This document shows positions 32,609 through 42,076 of a stretch of DNA of 64,000 bases, piece after piece. Both the position numbers and the translations under genes were made by a program. This DNA is from Kosmotoga olearia TBF 19.5.1. GTDB taxonomy: Bacteria > Thermotogota > Thermotogae > Petrotogales > Kosmotogaceae. The notes under the pieces were generated by a model that did no database searches, was not told the origin of the DNA, and saw nothing but the letters and a program-made list of their open reading frames with translations. Numbering within the stretch: position 1 is the stretch's first letter; each line of letters begins with the position of its first letter. The DNA lies in NCBI RefSeq assembly GCF_000023325.1, contig NC_012785.1, positions 1,426,001-1,490,000 on the forward strand, in the 5' to 3' direction.

Positions 32609-33227
32609 ATGGGTTATGGTTTTTCAACCTCTTATCTTTTGAGAATCTTTGGAATAACCAGAAGCAGTTACTATCGCAGGAAGAAACCCTTGTTCTTTCT
32701 CAAAAAGGCGAAGACAGGTAGAAGGCGCAATTACTGTCTAAAGACAAACGGTGAAAAGTTCGAAGATAAAGAGCTTGAAAAACTACTCAAAGGCATATAC
32801 AGCAGAGTGAATCCATATGAACCTGAGTATTATCTGAAAGTGCTAGGAAGCAAGAAGCTCAGCAAGTATTTTCTGAATGAATTTGGGATAATAGTGAACC
32901 ACAAGAAAGTACACAGAATGAGAAAGAAGCTGGGATATGTCAGGAAATACTGGCCGAAACAGCACCATCCTGTTAGGCGCTCAACCCAGCATGAGATAGA
33001 CAGGACAGGAATACTGTGGGAAGCAGATATTAAGTACATAACCACAATACAGGAAGGGAATATAGCCTTATTGGACATAATAGATGTATATTCAAGGGAA
33101 ATAGTGGGTTCATATCTTGGGAAGAGTTGCAAGTGCAAAGATTTTACTCGAACACTGGGAAGGGCAATGCTTTACCAGGAAACGGTACCTCAGTTGGTCC
33201 GTACGGATAATGGAAGCCTGTTTACAG
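32609..33227 (+). pseudogene. IS3 transposase OrfB, 5' part (disrupted)
   Basis: It begins MGYGFSTSYLLRIFGITRSSYYRRK and carries the rve integrase domain: first catalytic Asp in ILWEADIKYIT and second Asp in LVRTDNGSLFT. The frame is broken by the IS256 element right after TDNGSLFTG. Removing that element with one copy of its duplication joins LFT directly to ANYTREYFEKN, giving an intact ~300-residue OrfB. So the disruption is recent. Confidence 0.9.
33220..33227. repeat. 8-bp target-site duplication, left copy
   Basis: GTTTACAG here and at 34,560-34,567 flank the IS256 element exactly. IS256-family elements make 8-9 bp duplications. Confidence 0.9.
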
Positions 33228-34559
33228 GGGTCTGTTAGCAATTTTGTGTAAACTCCCTCCGAAATATGAGAAAATAACAAAAAGCTAAGGAGGGAGAACA
33301 GTGGGAAACTTTGACAAAGAAGCAATGAAGAGATTGGTACGAGAGAGGAAATTAAAGACAACAGAAGACGCGGAAAATCTTGTAAAAGAATTATTTGGAG
33401 ACATCATTAAAGAGATGCTGGAAACGGAACTTGAAGAAGAACTGGGCTATTCCAAGCATGACTATAGGAACAAAGAAACGGATAACTCCCGAAACGGTTA
33501 TTCGAAAAAAACAGTGAATACCTCATATGGCAAAATAGAGCTTTCAATTCCCAGGGATCGAAAAGGTGAATTCGAACCAATAGTGGTTAAAAAGCACCAG
33601 CGAAGCATAGCTTCCATAGAGGACCAGATATTGTCTATGTATGCCCGGGGAATGACATACAGGGACATACAGGCACATCTTAAGGACATATACGGCTCTG
33701 AATTGTCAACTGAAAGCATAAGCAGGATAACAGACAAGATAATACCCATCGTTTCCGAATGGAGAAACAGACCCCTTGAAGAGGTATATACCATAATCTA
33801 CATGGATGCTATCTTTTTCAAAGTCTCTGAGAACAACCAGATAAGAAATAAGGCTTTGTATATAGCCTTTGGGATAAATCTGGAAGGAATGAAAGATGTC
33901 CTAGGAATGTGGATAGCTCAGAGTGAAGGTTCAAAATACTGGCTTGGTGTGCTAAATGAGCTGAAAAACCGAGGTGTCAAAGGAGTGATGTTCTTTTCAA
34001 TAGACGGATTAAAGGGAATGGAAGAGGCAATAGAAGCGGTATATCCCCAGGCTAAAATCCAGAGATGCGTAGTACACCAGATAAGATATTCCATGAAATT
34101 TGTATCCTGGAAAGACAAAAAGAAATTCGCTGCTGACCTGAAATCGGTATACACAGCAGACACAAGAGAAGCAGCATGGAACGCCCTTATGGCTTTTGAA
34201 GAGAAATGGGGAGAAAAGTATCCTTTCAGCATTAAAAGCTGGAAAGACAACTGGGAATCCCTCACGACCTATTTCGAATATCCCAAAGAGATTAGAAAAT
34301 TGATTTACACAACCAATCCAATAGAATCCCTGAACAGCCAACTCAGGAAGGTAACAAAGAACAGAGGTGTTTTTCCCAATGACATGGCTCTCATGAAACT
34401 GGCATATCTCGCCATTAACAATATAACTAGAAAATGGACCGTGAGAATAAATGAATGGGATAAAATCCTTGCCACTTTGATGATAGAATTTGATTGGGTG
34501 AAATCCTATGTCTGATCTTTTCCGGAGTTTGGGGTTTACACAAAATATGTGACACGCCC
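33228..34559 (+). mobile_element. Complete IS256-family element (1332 bp)
   Basis: Terminal inverted repeats of 26 bp match at 20 positions; the inner 13 bases ATTTTGTGTAAAC are identical (left about 33,241-33,253; right is its complement), and both tips begin GGG. The element is bounded by the 8-bp direct repeat GTTTACAG. It holds one intact transposase gene. The element interrupts orfB of the surrounding IS3. Confidence 0.93.
33301..34515 (+). CDS. IS256-family (mutator-type) transposase
   Basis: 404 residues, Transposase_mut family, full length. Landmarks: an N-terminal DNA-binding region, ELEEELGYSKHDYRNKETDNSRNGY, IELSIPRDRKGEFEP, then the DDE core with Asp in IIYMDAIFFKV, Asp in FFSIDGLKGMEEA and Glu in TTNPIESLNSQLRK, plus the conserved C/H segment QRCVVHQIRYS. 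It starts at a GTG (33,301) with GGAGGGAG upstream. No inactivating change is seen. Confidence 0.95.
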   Translation: MGNFDKEAMKRLVRERKLKTTEDAENLVKELFGDIIKEMLETELEEELGYSKHDYRNKETDNSRNGYSKKTVNTSYGKIELSIPRDRKGEFEPIVVKKHQRSIASIEDQILSMYARGMTYRDIQAHLKDIYGSELSTESISRITDKIIPIVSEWRNRPLEEVYTIIYMDAIFFKVSENNQIRNKALYIAFGINLEGMKDVLGMWIAQSEGSKYWLGVLNELKNRGVKGVMFFSIDGLKGMEEAIEAVYPQAKIQRCVVHQIRYSMKFVSWKDKKKFAADLKSVYTADTREAAWNALMAFEEKWGEKYPFSIKSWKDNWESLTTYFEYPKEIRKLIYTTNPIESLNSQLRKVTKNRGVFPNDMALMKLAYLAINNITRKWTVRINEWDKILATLMIEFDWVKSYV

Positions 34560-34567
34560 GTTTACAG

Positions 34568-34851
34568 CTAATTACACCCGGGAATATTTTGAAAAGAACG
34601 AGATAATCCAGGAATTTGGGATAAAGCACCACCCTGATTCCCAGGCCTTTATTGAATCACAGCATTCGAATGTGCAAAGGGAATTTGTGGCTATGAATGT
34701 GTTTGAGAGAGCGGAAGACGTTCACCGAAAATACCAGGTGTACATGGATTTCTATCATAATCTCAGACCACATGGTTCTTTGAAATACATGACACCACAA
34801 GCCTTTAAGAAACACTGTAGCATTTCCATGATTCAGTCTGTTAAAGCTTGA
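34568..34851 (+). pseudogene. IS3 transposase OrfB, 3' part
   Basis: Resumes at ANYTREYFEKNEIIQEF and includes the catalytic Glu region SQAFIESQHSNVQREF and the usual C-terminus YHNLRPHGSLKYMTPQAF. The direct repeat GTTTACAG (34,560-34,567) precedes it. It is separated from its start by the IS256 element and is unlikely to be translated usefully. Confidence 0.9.
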
Positions 34852-34889
34852 TCTCGTTAACCCGTGTCTCATTATTGGGGGTCAGACCG

Positions 34890-35385
34890 CGTTGTAGGTT
34901 GTACGTAAAAATCGAGAACCGAGAGCCGATAGCTGCTGCGCAGCCGAGGCTTGCAACGCTGTCAGCTGGTAGAGCGACGCTTGCGAGGCTGAGGCTTGCT
35001 ACGCTGTCAAATAAAGTAACGCGAACCGCTGCACGATTCAAAAAACCGTCATTATGGAAATGTTTTATCGAGAATCTGGTCTTCTTAAGTACGAGATCCT
35101 GAATCAAGTTCAGGATGACAGTCCCTGTTTTCAAGGTGTGCTTACCGGTTCTCGGACTCTTGGTTTGGACTCTCGACTTTTTTCGAGTAACTTACAACTC
35201 ACAACCGACAACGTCCCTTACATCTGCCGCAGGCACGTATCACCAACGTAGTTGGTCGAGCAACTGCGCAGCAGTTCGCAGCAACCACGAAGTGGTTCGC
35301 AACAACTCCGCAGGAGTTCGCAACACTGGCGAATCCAGTCGTACCTGTTCTCGCCTTCTCGAATCTCGGATCTCGATTGGGGTTG
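34890..35385. repeat. Repeat island 8 with five-unit 21-base array
   Basis: The right part is an array at 35,242, 35,262, 35,283, 35,304 and 35,325: ACCAAC-GTA-GTTGGT, AACTGC-GCA-GCAGTT, AACCAC-GAA-GTGGTT, AACTCC-GCA-GGAGTT, ACTGGC-GAA-TCCAGT. The left part holds GAGGCTTGCAACGCTGTCAG-type modules shared with island 5 in reverse. The perfect inverted repeat ATCCTGAA-TCAAG-TTCAGGAT lies at 35,095-35,115. No gene is evident in 34,885-35,472. Confidence 0.85.
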
Positions 35386-35472
35386 TGCCATGCATAATTG
35401 AGAGATGTAAGATAAAATAGGAGAAGTAATCAGGAAAAAGAAAGGAATGGAGAGGTGAAATGGAGGTAAAAG

Positions 35473-37245
35473 ATGGATATTTATAGATGGCTTGTTAGTT
35501 CTGGCGTTCTTTCAACTGTCAAAAAGCCTTCCAGATACATAGGAAAAGAATTGAATATAGTAAAAAAAGACCCAAGAAATAAGCTGCGATTTCTTTTAGC
35601 ATTTCCGGATGCCTATGAGATCGGTATGTCGCATTTAGGTCTGAAATTGCTCTATAAATATCTTAATGAAGATCCGGAGATATACGCTGAGAGAACTTAT
35701 CTTCCATGGAAAGATATGATGGCAAAGATGAAAGAGAATAACGTCCCTCTTTATTCTCTGGAAACCTATACTCCGGCCAAGGAGTTTCATATCTTTGGAA
35801 TAACCTTGCAGTACGAATTGAGCTTCACCAACGTGATAGCACTTTTGGATCTGGCTGAGATCTCGATCTGGCAGAAAGACAGAACCACAGAGCCGCTCGT
35901 CATTGGCGGGGGACCGTGTACGGCAAATCCTGAACCAATAGCGGATTTCTTTGATGCTTTTGTAATCGGCGATGGAGAATCCATTACTCTCCAGCTGGCA
36001 AGGATTGTTAAAGAAAATCTAGACTTGCTGAAAAAAGGCAAGAGACGCGAGCTTTTGGAAATGCTTAAAGAACTACCAGGAATGTACGTTCCCTCTCTAA
36101 ATGATGGTAAAGTCGTCAAAGCTGTAATTTCCGACATAAATGATTACAGAATAGATACCAAGCCTGTCGTTCCTTTCATGGGGGTCGTTCATGACAGAGC
36201 AGTAGTAGAGGTTATGCGAGGTTGCGATCGCGGTTGTAGATTTTGTCAGGCAGGAATGTTTTACAGACCTGTGAGGGAGAGAAACCATAAGGCCATTCTG
36301 GAAGATATAAAGGAGCTAATTGATAACACAGGATATGAAGAGCTTTCGTTCCTTTCTCTAAGCACCATGGACTATACGGCAATTCAGGAACTTACGAACA
36401 GCATATTACCGTACCTTGGTGAGAGAAAAGTTGCGTTATCTTTGCCTTCAACGAGAGTGGACAGCTTTGGAATTGAGATTGCTTCAAAGATTGCTTCTGT
36501 ACGAAAAACAGGCCTTACTTTCGCTCCCGAAGCGGGTACACAGCGATTGAGGGACGTAATAAATAAAAACATATCAGAAGAGGATCTTATGAATTCCGTT
36601 AATTCCGCAATCAAGCATGGTTGGAGAAGATTGAAATTGTACTTCATGATAGGTCTTCCAACGGAAACTGAGGAAGATATAAATGGAATTGTTGAACTTG
36701 CACGTAAAGCCAAGAAAGCCGGTTTGAAAGATGTGACGGTTTCTGTGTCGATCTTTGTTCCAAAACCTCACACTCCTTTTCAATTTGCAAAGCAGATTGA
36801 CCCGACTGAAGCAAGGAAGAAAATGAAAATACTCAGGGCGATAAAGAAGTTCGGAAAACTACAGGTTCACGATCCGGGAAAGAGTTATGTTGAGGGCGTG
36901 TTGAGTCGAGGAGATAGAAAGGTAGCTAAAGCGATATATAGAGCTTACACCCTTGGTGCCCTGTTTGATGAATGGGGTGAAGAGTTTTCTTTTTCAAGAT
37001 GGTTGAAGGCTTTTGAAGAAAGCGGGATCAAACCCGAAGAATATACGAGAGAACGTTCAATATCAGAACCACTACCGTGGGACCATGTCTCCCTTGGAAT
37101 AAGAAAAGAATTCCTGATTCAGGAATATAAAAAAGCACTTAGGGGGGAAACAACCCCTGATTGCAGATGGGATATTTGCAGTCTTTGTGGAGTATGCCCG
37201 GATTTGAAGGTCGCTAACAGACTTATCCGAATTTTAAAGCACTGA
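35473..37245 (+). CDS. TIGR03960-type B12-binding-domain radical SAM protein
   Basis: 590 residues. The N-terminal part resembles a cobalamin-binding Rossmann domain (LAFPDAYEIGMSHLGLKLLY, VIGGGPCTANPEPIADFFDAFVIGDGE). The radical SAM cluster motif CxxxCxxC is at Cys251, 255 and 258 (RGCDRGCRFCQAG). A C-terminal CRWDICSLCGVC adds another cysteine group. Family members have no proven function; in some genomes they are fused to or adjacent to a DUF2344 protein near ribosome or RNA-modification genes. The ATG is at 35,473. The 3' end overlaps convergent murC by 23 bases. Confidence 0.85.
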   Translation: MDIYRWLVSSGVLSTVKKPSRYIGKELNIVKKDPRNKLRFLLAFPDAYEIGMSHLGLKLLYKYLNEDPEIYAERTYLPWKDMMAKMKENNVPLYSLETYTPAKEFHIFGITLQYELSFTNVIALLDLAEISIWQKDRTTEPLVIGGGPCTANPEPIADFFDAFVIGDGESITLQLARIVKENLDLLKKGKRRELLEMLKELPGMYVPSLNDGKVVKAVISDINDYRIDTKPVVPFMGVVHDRAVVEVMRGCDRGCRFCQAGMFYRPVRERNHKAILEDIKELIDNTGYEELSFLSLSTMDYTAIQELTNSILPYLGERKVALSLPSTRVDSFGIEIASKIASVRKTGLTFAPEAGTQRLRDVINKNISEEDLMNSVNSAIKHGWRRLKLYFMIGLPTETEEDINGIVELARKAKKAGLKDVTVSVSIFVPKPHTPFQFAKQIDPTEARKKMKILRAIKKFGKLQVHDPGKSYVEGVLSRGDRKVAKAIYRAYTLGALFDEWGEEFSFSRWLKAFEESGIKPEEYTRERSISEPLPWDHVSLGIRKEFLIQEYKKALRGETTPDCRWDICSLCGVCPDLKVANRLIRILKH

Positions 37246-38560
37246 GTTTTGAAGCTTCTGTTATATCGCCGGCTCCAAGAAAGAGAACCACAGCGTCACG
37301 TTTGCTGTCCAGCCAGTTGAGGATGTCGTTGTAGTCGTCGGCGTGGTAGGATTCTACGCCGTAATTCTTCAGGCCTTCCAAAACTTCAACTTCGCTGACA
37401 GCGTATCTTCCTTTTTCGTAGGCGTCATAAAGCTTGTAAACGCACACAGCGTCGGCGCTTTTTAAGGATGCTGCAAACCGTCCATTTTCCCTGGCAAGCC
37501 TCGAGTATCTGTGGGGTTGAAATACAACAATGATCTTTCTATCTGGATAACTTTCTTTTGCTCCCCTTATTGTGTTTCTTATTTCGTCAGGTGTGTGGGC
37601 ATAATCGTCTATGAAGTAAAGATTTTTCTCTTCACTAAAGCCTCTAAAAGTGAAGCGCCTGTCTACGCTCTTGAACGTTGCCAATGAGTTTTTTACAATG
37701 TCCATTGGAATTCCAAGTTCGGCAGCCATAGCGATTACGGCTGTTGCATTATAAACGTTGTGTATTCCGGGAAGGTTCAGCGTGAAACGCCCGAGGGAAT
37801 GTTTACCATGATAAACTTCGAAACTCTGTTTTGTCCTATCACAGGTTCTTTTGGTAAATCTGTAATCACCATCATTTTCACCAAAGGTGATTCCCATCCC
37901 GCCAAAGAGCCTTTTTGAAGCCTCATCATCGGCGTTGTATATGAAGATGCCGGTTATTCTTTTGGCGAAGTAGTGAAAATGAGCTTGTAGGTTTTTTAGA
38001 GAATTGTTGTAGTGTTCTAAATGATCTCCGCGAACGTTAGTCACTATAGCGTGAAGTGAAGAAAATGAAGCAAAGAAACCATCGCTTTCATCAACCTCGG
38101 CGACAATAGGTCCTTCACCATTTCTGTAATTTCCATGTTCCAGATGTGGAGATTTTCCTCCAAGAAAGACAACAGGGTCTTTTCCTGCGTCTATCATTAC
38201 TTTGGAAAGCATAGCGGTTGTCGTTGTTTTGCCATCCGTACCGGTAACGCTGAGTGAGTTTCGGGAAGCTATTACTTTTCTGAGAAGTTCCATACGATAA
38301 AGAAGGGGAACACCTTCGGAAATACTGCGTTCAAGCTCGGGATTTCCTCTACTGACAGCGGTTGTATGGACAACCACATCGGGGTTTTCCCAGTTCTCGC
38401 GGGCATGTCCAATATAAATGCGCATACCAACGCGCCTCAGGTATTCAACCCGCTCATTTTCTTCGAAATTTGAGCCATAAACCTCATTACCCTCAGCCGC
38501 TAAATGAAGAGCGAGACCACTCATTCCGATCCCGCCAATACCAATAAAATGATATTTCAA
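37223..38560 (-). CDS. murC: UDP-N-acetylmuramate-L-alanine ligase
   Basis: 445 residues. N-terminal FIGIGGIGMSGLALHLAAEG (UDP-binding), Mur-ligase ATP loop SVTGTDGKTTTTAMLSKV, VAEVDESDG, and the C-terminal DDYAHTPDEI. It adds L-Ala to UDP-MurNAc in the cytoplasm, the first peptide step of peptidoglycan synthesis. Last gene of the mur cluster, three bases after murG. The usual ATP-loop GTHGKT reads GTDGKT here, a small departure. Confidence 0.95.
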   Translation of the reverse strand: MKYHFIGIGGIGMSGLALHLAAEGNEVYGSNFEENERVEYLRRVGMRIYIGHARENWENPDVVVHTTAVSRGNPELERSISEGVPLLYRMELLRKVIASRNSLSVTGTDGKTTTTAMLSKVMIDAGKDPVVFLGGKSPHLEHGNYRNGEGPIVAEVDESDGFFASFSSLHAIVTNVRGDHLEHYNNSLKNLQAHFHYFAKRITGIFIYNADDEASKRLFGGMGITFGENDGDYRFTKRTCDRTKQSFEVYHGKHSLGRFTLNLPGIHNVYNATAVIAMAAELGIPMDIVKNSLATFKSVDRRFTFRGFSEEKNLYFIDDYAHTPDEIRNTIRGAKESYPDRKIIVVFQPHRYSRLARENGRFAASLKSADAVCVYKLYDAYEKGRYAVSEVEVLEGLKNYGVESYHADDYNDILNWLDSKRDAVVLFLGAGDITEASKLSALKFG

Positions 38561-38563
38561 CTT

Positions 38564-39637
38564 CTATTCCTCCCGAACTACATGTTCTACTATAACCCTT
38601 GCGGGATTTCTGAAAACCTCATTGTTTTTGAAGCTCATCCTTTTTAGGGTTGTAACGAGTGTGGAATAAATTTTTTCTGGAGTTGCTGCGCTTTCAAGTA
38701 TAACACAACCCTGCCCCTGTTTTTCCAGTGAAACAGCGTTGTAATATTGATGATTTTCTGCGGCGCCTTCCCACGGTATTATTATACCAAAGCTCTTGTA
38801 ATTAAGGATTTCGGCTATCGTTGTTGCGCCACCACGCGCTATAACTGCATCAGCTATATTTATGTATTCGTGAAGTTCTGGTTCATAAGCTTTCTCAATA
38901 ACAAAGGGGAATTCATTCAGTTTAGCAGAGATATTTTCATTTCCAGTAATGTGAAGGAAATTTATGTTAGGGCCGTGTTCAAGTATCTTTGAGTAAAGCG
39001 AAAGTGCCAATTTATTCAGCAAATCCGATCCAAGGCTTCCCCCGGTTATGACCACAAAGGGAGTTTTTGGGTCGAACCCTAGTTGATTGAGAAGTTCTTC
39101 GCGATTTTTAACGGGTTTTCTGACAGGGTTTCCGCTTACGATTATTTTATCTTTTGGTACAGGGAAATAATCCGCACTTTCTGAAAAGGAAACGAATACT
39201 TTTCGTGCGAAGACAGAAAGTTTTTTGTTGGCAATCCCTGGAATGGAATTTTGTTCGTGAATGTAGATGGGGATTCCAAGCGTGTGTGCAGCTTTAACAA
39301 CGGGATATGAAATGTACCCTCCCGTCGAAAAAACGAGATCAGGATTGAAATCTTTCAGGATTTTTTTTACTTTTGAAGAGGTGCGAAGATGTGACAAAAC
39401 CCGGAAAAAATTCTCAGGATGGGCCAGGGGCCTTCGCAATCCCTTCACTTTGAGAGGAATTCTTTTTACTCGTGGTATGTCCTGTTCTACGTTTTTATCA
39501 TCAAGCCTCCCGGCTATGGTGAAATACAACGCTTCGATGTCGAACCTTTTTGAGAGTTCCTGGTACACGGCGATGGCAGGATAGTAGTGGCCGCCCGTTC
39601 CGCCACCGCAGAATGCTACTTTAAGGTTTTTACGCAT
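38564..39637 (-). CDS. murG: Lipid II synthase, UDP-GlcNAc transferase
   Basis: 357 residues, GT28 fold. It begins KVAFCGGGTGGHYYPAIAV, then FSTGGYISYPVVKAA, HEQNSIPGIANKKLS, VITGGSLGSDLLN and ADAVIARGGATTIAEIL, all hallmarks of MurG. It converts lipid I to lipid II at the inner face of the membrane. It overlaps ftsW by eight bases. Confidence 0.96.
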   Translation of the reverse strand: MRKNLKVAFCGGGTGGHYYPAIAVYQELSKRFDIEALYFTIAGRLDDKNVEQDIPRVKRIPLKVKGLRRPLAHPENFFRVLSHLRTSSKVKKILKDFNPDLVFSTGGYISYPVVKAAHTLGIPIYIHEQNSIPGIANKKLSVFARKVFVSFSESADYFPVPKDKIIVSGNPVRKPVKNREELLNQLGFDPKTPFVVITGGSLGSDLLNKLALSLYSKILEHGPNINFLHITGNENISAKLNEFPFVIEKAYEPELHEYINIADAVIARGGATTIAEILNYKSFGIIIPWEGAAENHQYYNAVSLEKQGQGCVILESAATPEKIYSTLVTTLKRMSFKNNEVFRNPARVIVEHVVREE

Positions 39638-40727
39638 GATCTTCTTCCTTTTCTAAAATGATGCTGAAAACGAAAGCAAAGCCTATAAGCAGGGATATCA
39701 AAGATGAACCCCCGTAACTGACAAAAGGCAATGTTACACCCGTCGGTGGAAATAGGCCGAGATTAACCGCGATGTTTATCGTAGCCTGTATCATCACATA
39801 AAAGGCAAAACCAATGATGTACAATTTTCCTTCCTTTTTCTTTGGGACTTTCAAACCTATCAGCACCAGCTTTTGGACAAATCCTATATAAGAAATCATC
39901 AGCAGGAAAATCCCTACAAGTCCGAGTTCTTCGCCTATTGTGGCAAAGATAAAGTCAGAGTAACTTACCGGAAGGTAATACTTCACTGTTCCCATTCCGA
40001 GCCCTGTTCCAAATAAACCGCCAGCTGAAATAGCTTTGAGACTGTACGAAATCTGCTCATGTTCCTGTCCTCTGAAGGATGAGATAAAGGTTATGAACCT
40101 TTCTATCTGGTAAGATTTCAATAATTCTAATCGGTATGCGGCGAAGATCAGAACAATGGTGAGTGCTACTGCAAGGAGAATATGCCTTATTTTTATTCCA
40201 CCGAGGAACATCATCACCAGGGTTATCAAAATGAGGAGACCGGTAGTGGACAGGTCTGGTTCAATGAACACCAGGAAAATGAATGGAGCGGCAATCAGCA
40301 ATGGTATTATAAAGGTTCTCAAAAAATTCAGGTTTTTTTCTTCTATCCATCCGAAATATTTTGCTAAAGCCATTATCAAAACGACTTTTGCAAATTCTGA
40401 AACCTGAAGTGAGAAACCTCCGAGTTCTATCCACCTGTGAGAACCACCCCTGCTTGGAAAGAGGAGGACTGTGACAAGAAGAAAGATTATCGCTGGATAA
40501 TATACGTAAAAGACGTTTTTGAAATGGGTGGAACTTTTTATGTGCACGGTTATCACTGCGGCGATCAGACCTATAACGAAAGCAATGAGCTGCTTGGTGA
40601 GAAAATCGCGAGCAGAAAGATAGGGAAGTCTTGCTTCCATGCTGATCCCTGCGCTGTATATAAACACAAAGCCAAGAACCAAAAGAACACTGGTAAAAAG
40701 GGTTAGGAGAAGATAAGACCGTTTCAT
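39630..40727 (-). CDS. ftsW: SEDS-family glycosyltransferase, FtsW-like
   Basis: 365 residues with about ten membrane helices and the SEDS signatures LQVSEFAKVVLIMALAKYF, FIEPDLSTTGLLI, YSLKAISAGGLFGTGLG, IFATIGEELGLVG and LPFVSYGGSSLI. It polymerises glycan strands with a partner class B PBP. It is named FtsW rather than RodA by its position between murD and murG. No ftsI is in the window. Its start overlaps the murD stop (TGATG). Confidence 0.92.
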   Translation of the reverse strand: MKRSYLLLTLFTSVLLVLGFVFIYSAGISMEARLPYLSARDFLTKQLIAFVIGLIAAVITVHIKSSTHFKNVFYVYYPAIIFLLVTVLLFPSRGGSHRWIELGGFSLQVSEFAKVVLIMALAKYFGWIEEKNLNFLRTFIIPLLIAAPFIFLVFIEPDLSTTGLLILITLVMMFLGGIKIRHILLAVALTIVLIFAAYRLELLKSYQIERFITFISSFRGQEHEQISYSLKAISAGGLFGTGLGMGTVKYYLPVSYSDFIFATIGEELGLVGIFLLMISYIGFVQKLVLIGLKVPKKKEGKLYIIGFAFYVMIQATINIAVNLGLFPPTGVTLPFVSYGGSSLISLLIGFAFVFSIILEKEEDHA

Positions 40728-42076
40728 CAGATCACTTCTTCCCTTTTTATCAGGTTGTTAAAGGCTTTGACGAAATCTTTTCCGCGTTCTTTGTAATTCT
40801 TATACAGATCGAAACTCGATCCACCGGGACTGAACAAGACAATGTCACCTGCTTTTGATAGCTCCACGGCTTTTTTGAGAGCCTCATCTATTGTGTGAAC
40901 CACATCATAGGTGATTCCTTTCTTTTTCAATCTTTCTATAAGGCTTTTTAAGGAATCACCAAGAAAAATTATATGCTTTACTCTGGATATTTTTTTGATC
41001 AACGGGGTGTAATCTTCACGTTTTTCTTTTCCTGATAGGATGATTATAACTTTTTCAAGGTCGAAATTTTCCAAAGCATTGATAACGGCGTGGGCATTAG
41101 TCGCTTTTGAGTCGTTGATAAATGTTACGCCGTTTATTTGCCCGCATTTTTGCATTCTGTGGTCGAGAAATGCGTAATCCTGGAGTTTTTCCAGAGCGTC
41201 GTGGACATGGATCCCCAGAAATTGTGCGAGTCCGAGGGTTATCGCGGCGTTTTCTTGATTATGAATTCCTGGAAAGTTCAGACTATCCAGAGATATGGAT
41301 AATTTGTGAAGTCTCATTATACCGTCTTTCAGGCAGAAGAAGCTATCTTTTCTGGTTGAAAAAGGAATAATTTGTTTTTTGGTTTTATCTACCAGTAGGT
41401 CTCCAAAATTTTCGAGTATTTCGGAGTTTATTATGGAAGACCCGGAGGTCAGCTCTATTATTTTGAGTTTGGCGAGAGCATACTCCCGCATGTCCCTATG
41501 GTAGTCGAGGTGGTCCTGGGCGATGTTCAGTATTGAAGATAGATGGAAGTATTTTTCTTTTTTGCCGAACCACGTGAGTTGGAAGGAACTCACTTCAACT
41601 ACGTAAACATCAAAACGTTCATTGATAGAGCTTATTAGTGGAGTTCCCAGGTTTCCTCCGATAAAGGTTTTCAACCCACTTTTTTTTGCGATATGTCCAA
41701 CCATGGTGGTAACTGTTGATTTTCCATTGGTACCGGTTATTCCAACGATTACACCGTGCTCGAGTTTTTTGAGTTTATCGAGGGCGAATTCCAGTTCTGT
41801 TGTAAAGGGTTTTCCCGAAGAGAGAATTCTCTCGCCGACTTCTGAGTGTGGAGAAATTCCCGGGCTCAGGATGAACCAATCACAATCGTAGAGTTTCTCA
41901 GTATGACCGCTTTCTTCAAACTCTATATTATTTGTCTTTAGAAATTCTTTTTTTTCGAGATCAAGTTTCCCTTTTTCTGAAACAAAGATTTCTGAGTGTG
42001 AATTTTGTAGAAGATACTCCACAAGTCGATAATTCGACTCGCCAAGGCCGATTATCCCTGCTTTTCCGGAGTACAT
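40727..42076 (-). CDS. murD: UDP-N-acetylmuramoyl-L-alanine-D-glutamate ligase
   Basis: 449 residues. ATP loop GVIVGITGTNGKSTVTTMVGHI, VVEVSSFQL, SILNIAQDHLDYHRDM, and C-terminal FINDSKATNAHAVINAL and VLFSPGGSSFDLYKNYKERG, typical of MurD. It adds D-Glu to the stem peptide. The ATG overlaps the mraY stop (TAATG), showing translational coupling. Confidence 0.95.
   Translation of the reverse strand: MYSGKAGIIGLGESNYRLVEYLLQNSHSEIFVSEKGKLDLEKKEFLKTNNIEFEESGHTEKLYDCDWFILSPGISPHSEVGERILSSGKPFTTELEFALDKLKKLEHGVIVGITGTNGKSTVTTMVGHIAKKSGLKTFIGGNLGTPLISSINERFDVYVVEVSSFQLTWFGKKEKYFHLSSILNIAQDHLDYHRDMREYALAKLKIIELTSGSSIINSEILENFGDLLVDKTKKQIIPFSTRKDSFFCLKDGIMRLHKLSISLDSLNFPGIHNQENAAITLGLAQFLGIHVHDALEKLQDYAFLDHRMQKCGQINGVTFINDSKATNAHAVINALENFDLEKVIIILSGKEKREDYTPLIKKISRVKHIIFLGDSLKSLIERLKKKGITYDVVHTIDEALKKAVELSKAGDIVLFSPGGSSFDLYKNYKERGKDFVKAFNNLIKREEVI

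Larger units (their letters stand above)
32136..34884 (+). mobile_element. IS3-family element disrupted by an IS256-family insertion
   Basis: The ends are approximate: left TCACCCCCTAAAGAAATAG and right, read inward, TGACCCCCAATAATGAG form imperfect terminal inverted repeats. No target duplication is obvious. The element encodes orfA, a shifted orfB and, inside orfB, a complete IS256-like element (33,228-34,559). Without that insert it would be about 1.4 kb, normal for IS3. It lies between two host repeat islands. Confidence 0.85.

Noticed and set aside
34549-34851. Independent small gene starting at 34,549
   Set aside because: Its first codons belong to the IS256 end; the remainder is the 3' part of IS3 OrfB.
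32136-34884. Target-site duplication of the IS3 element
   Set aside because: No matching 3-4 bases were found at the flanks, so the ends remain approximate.
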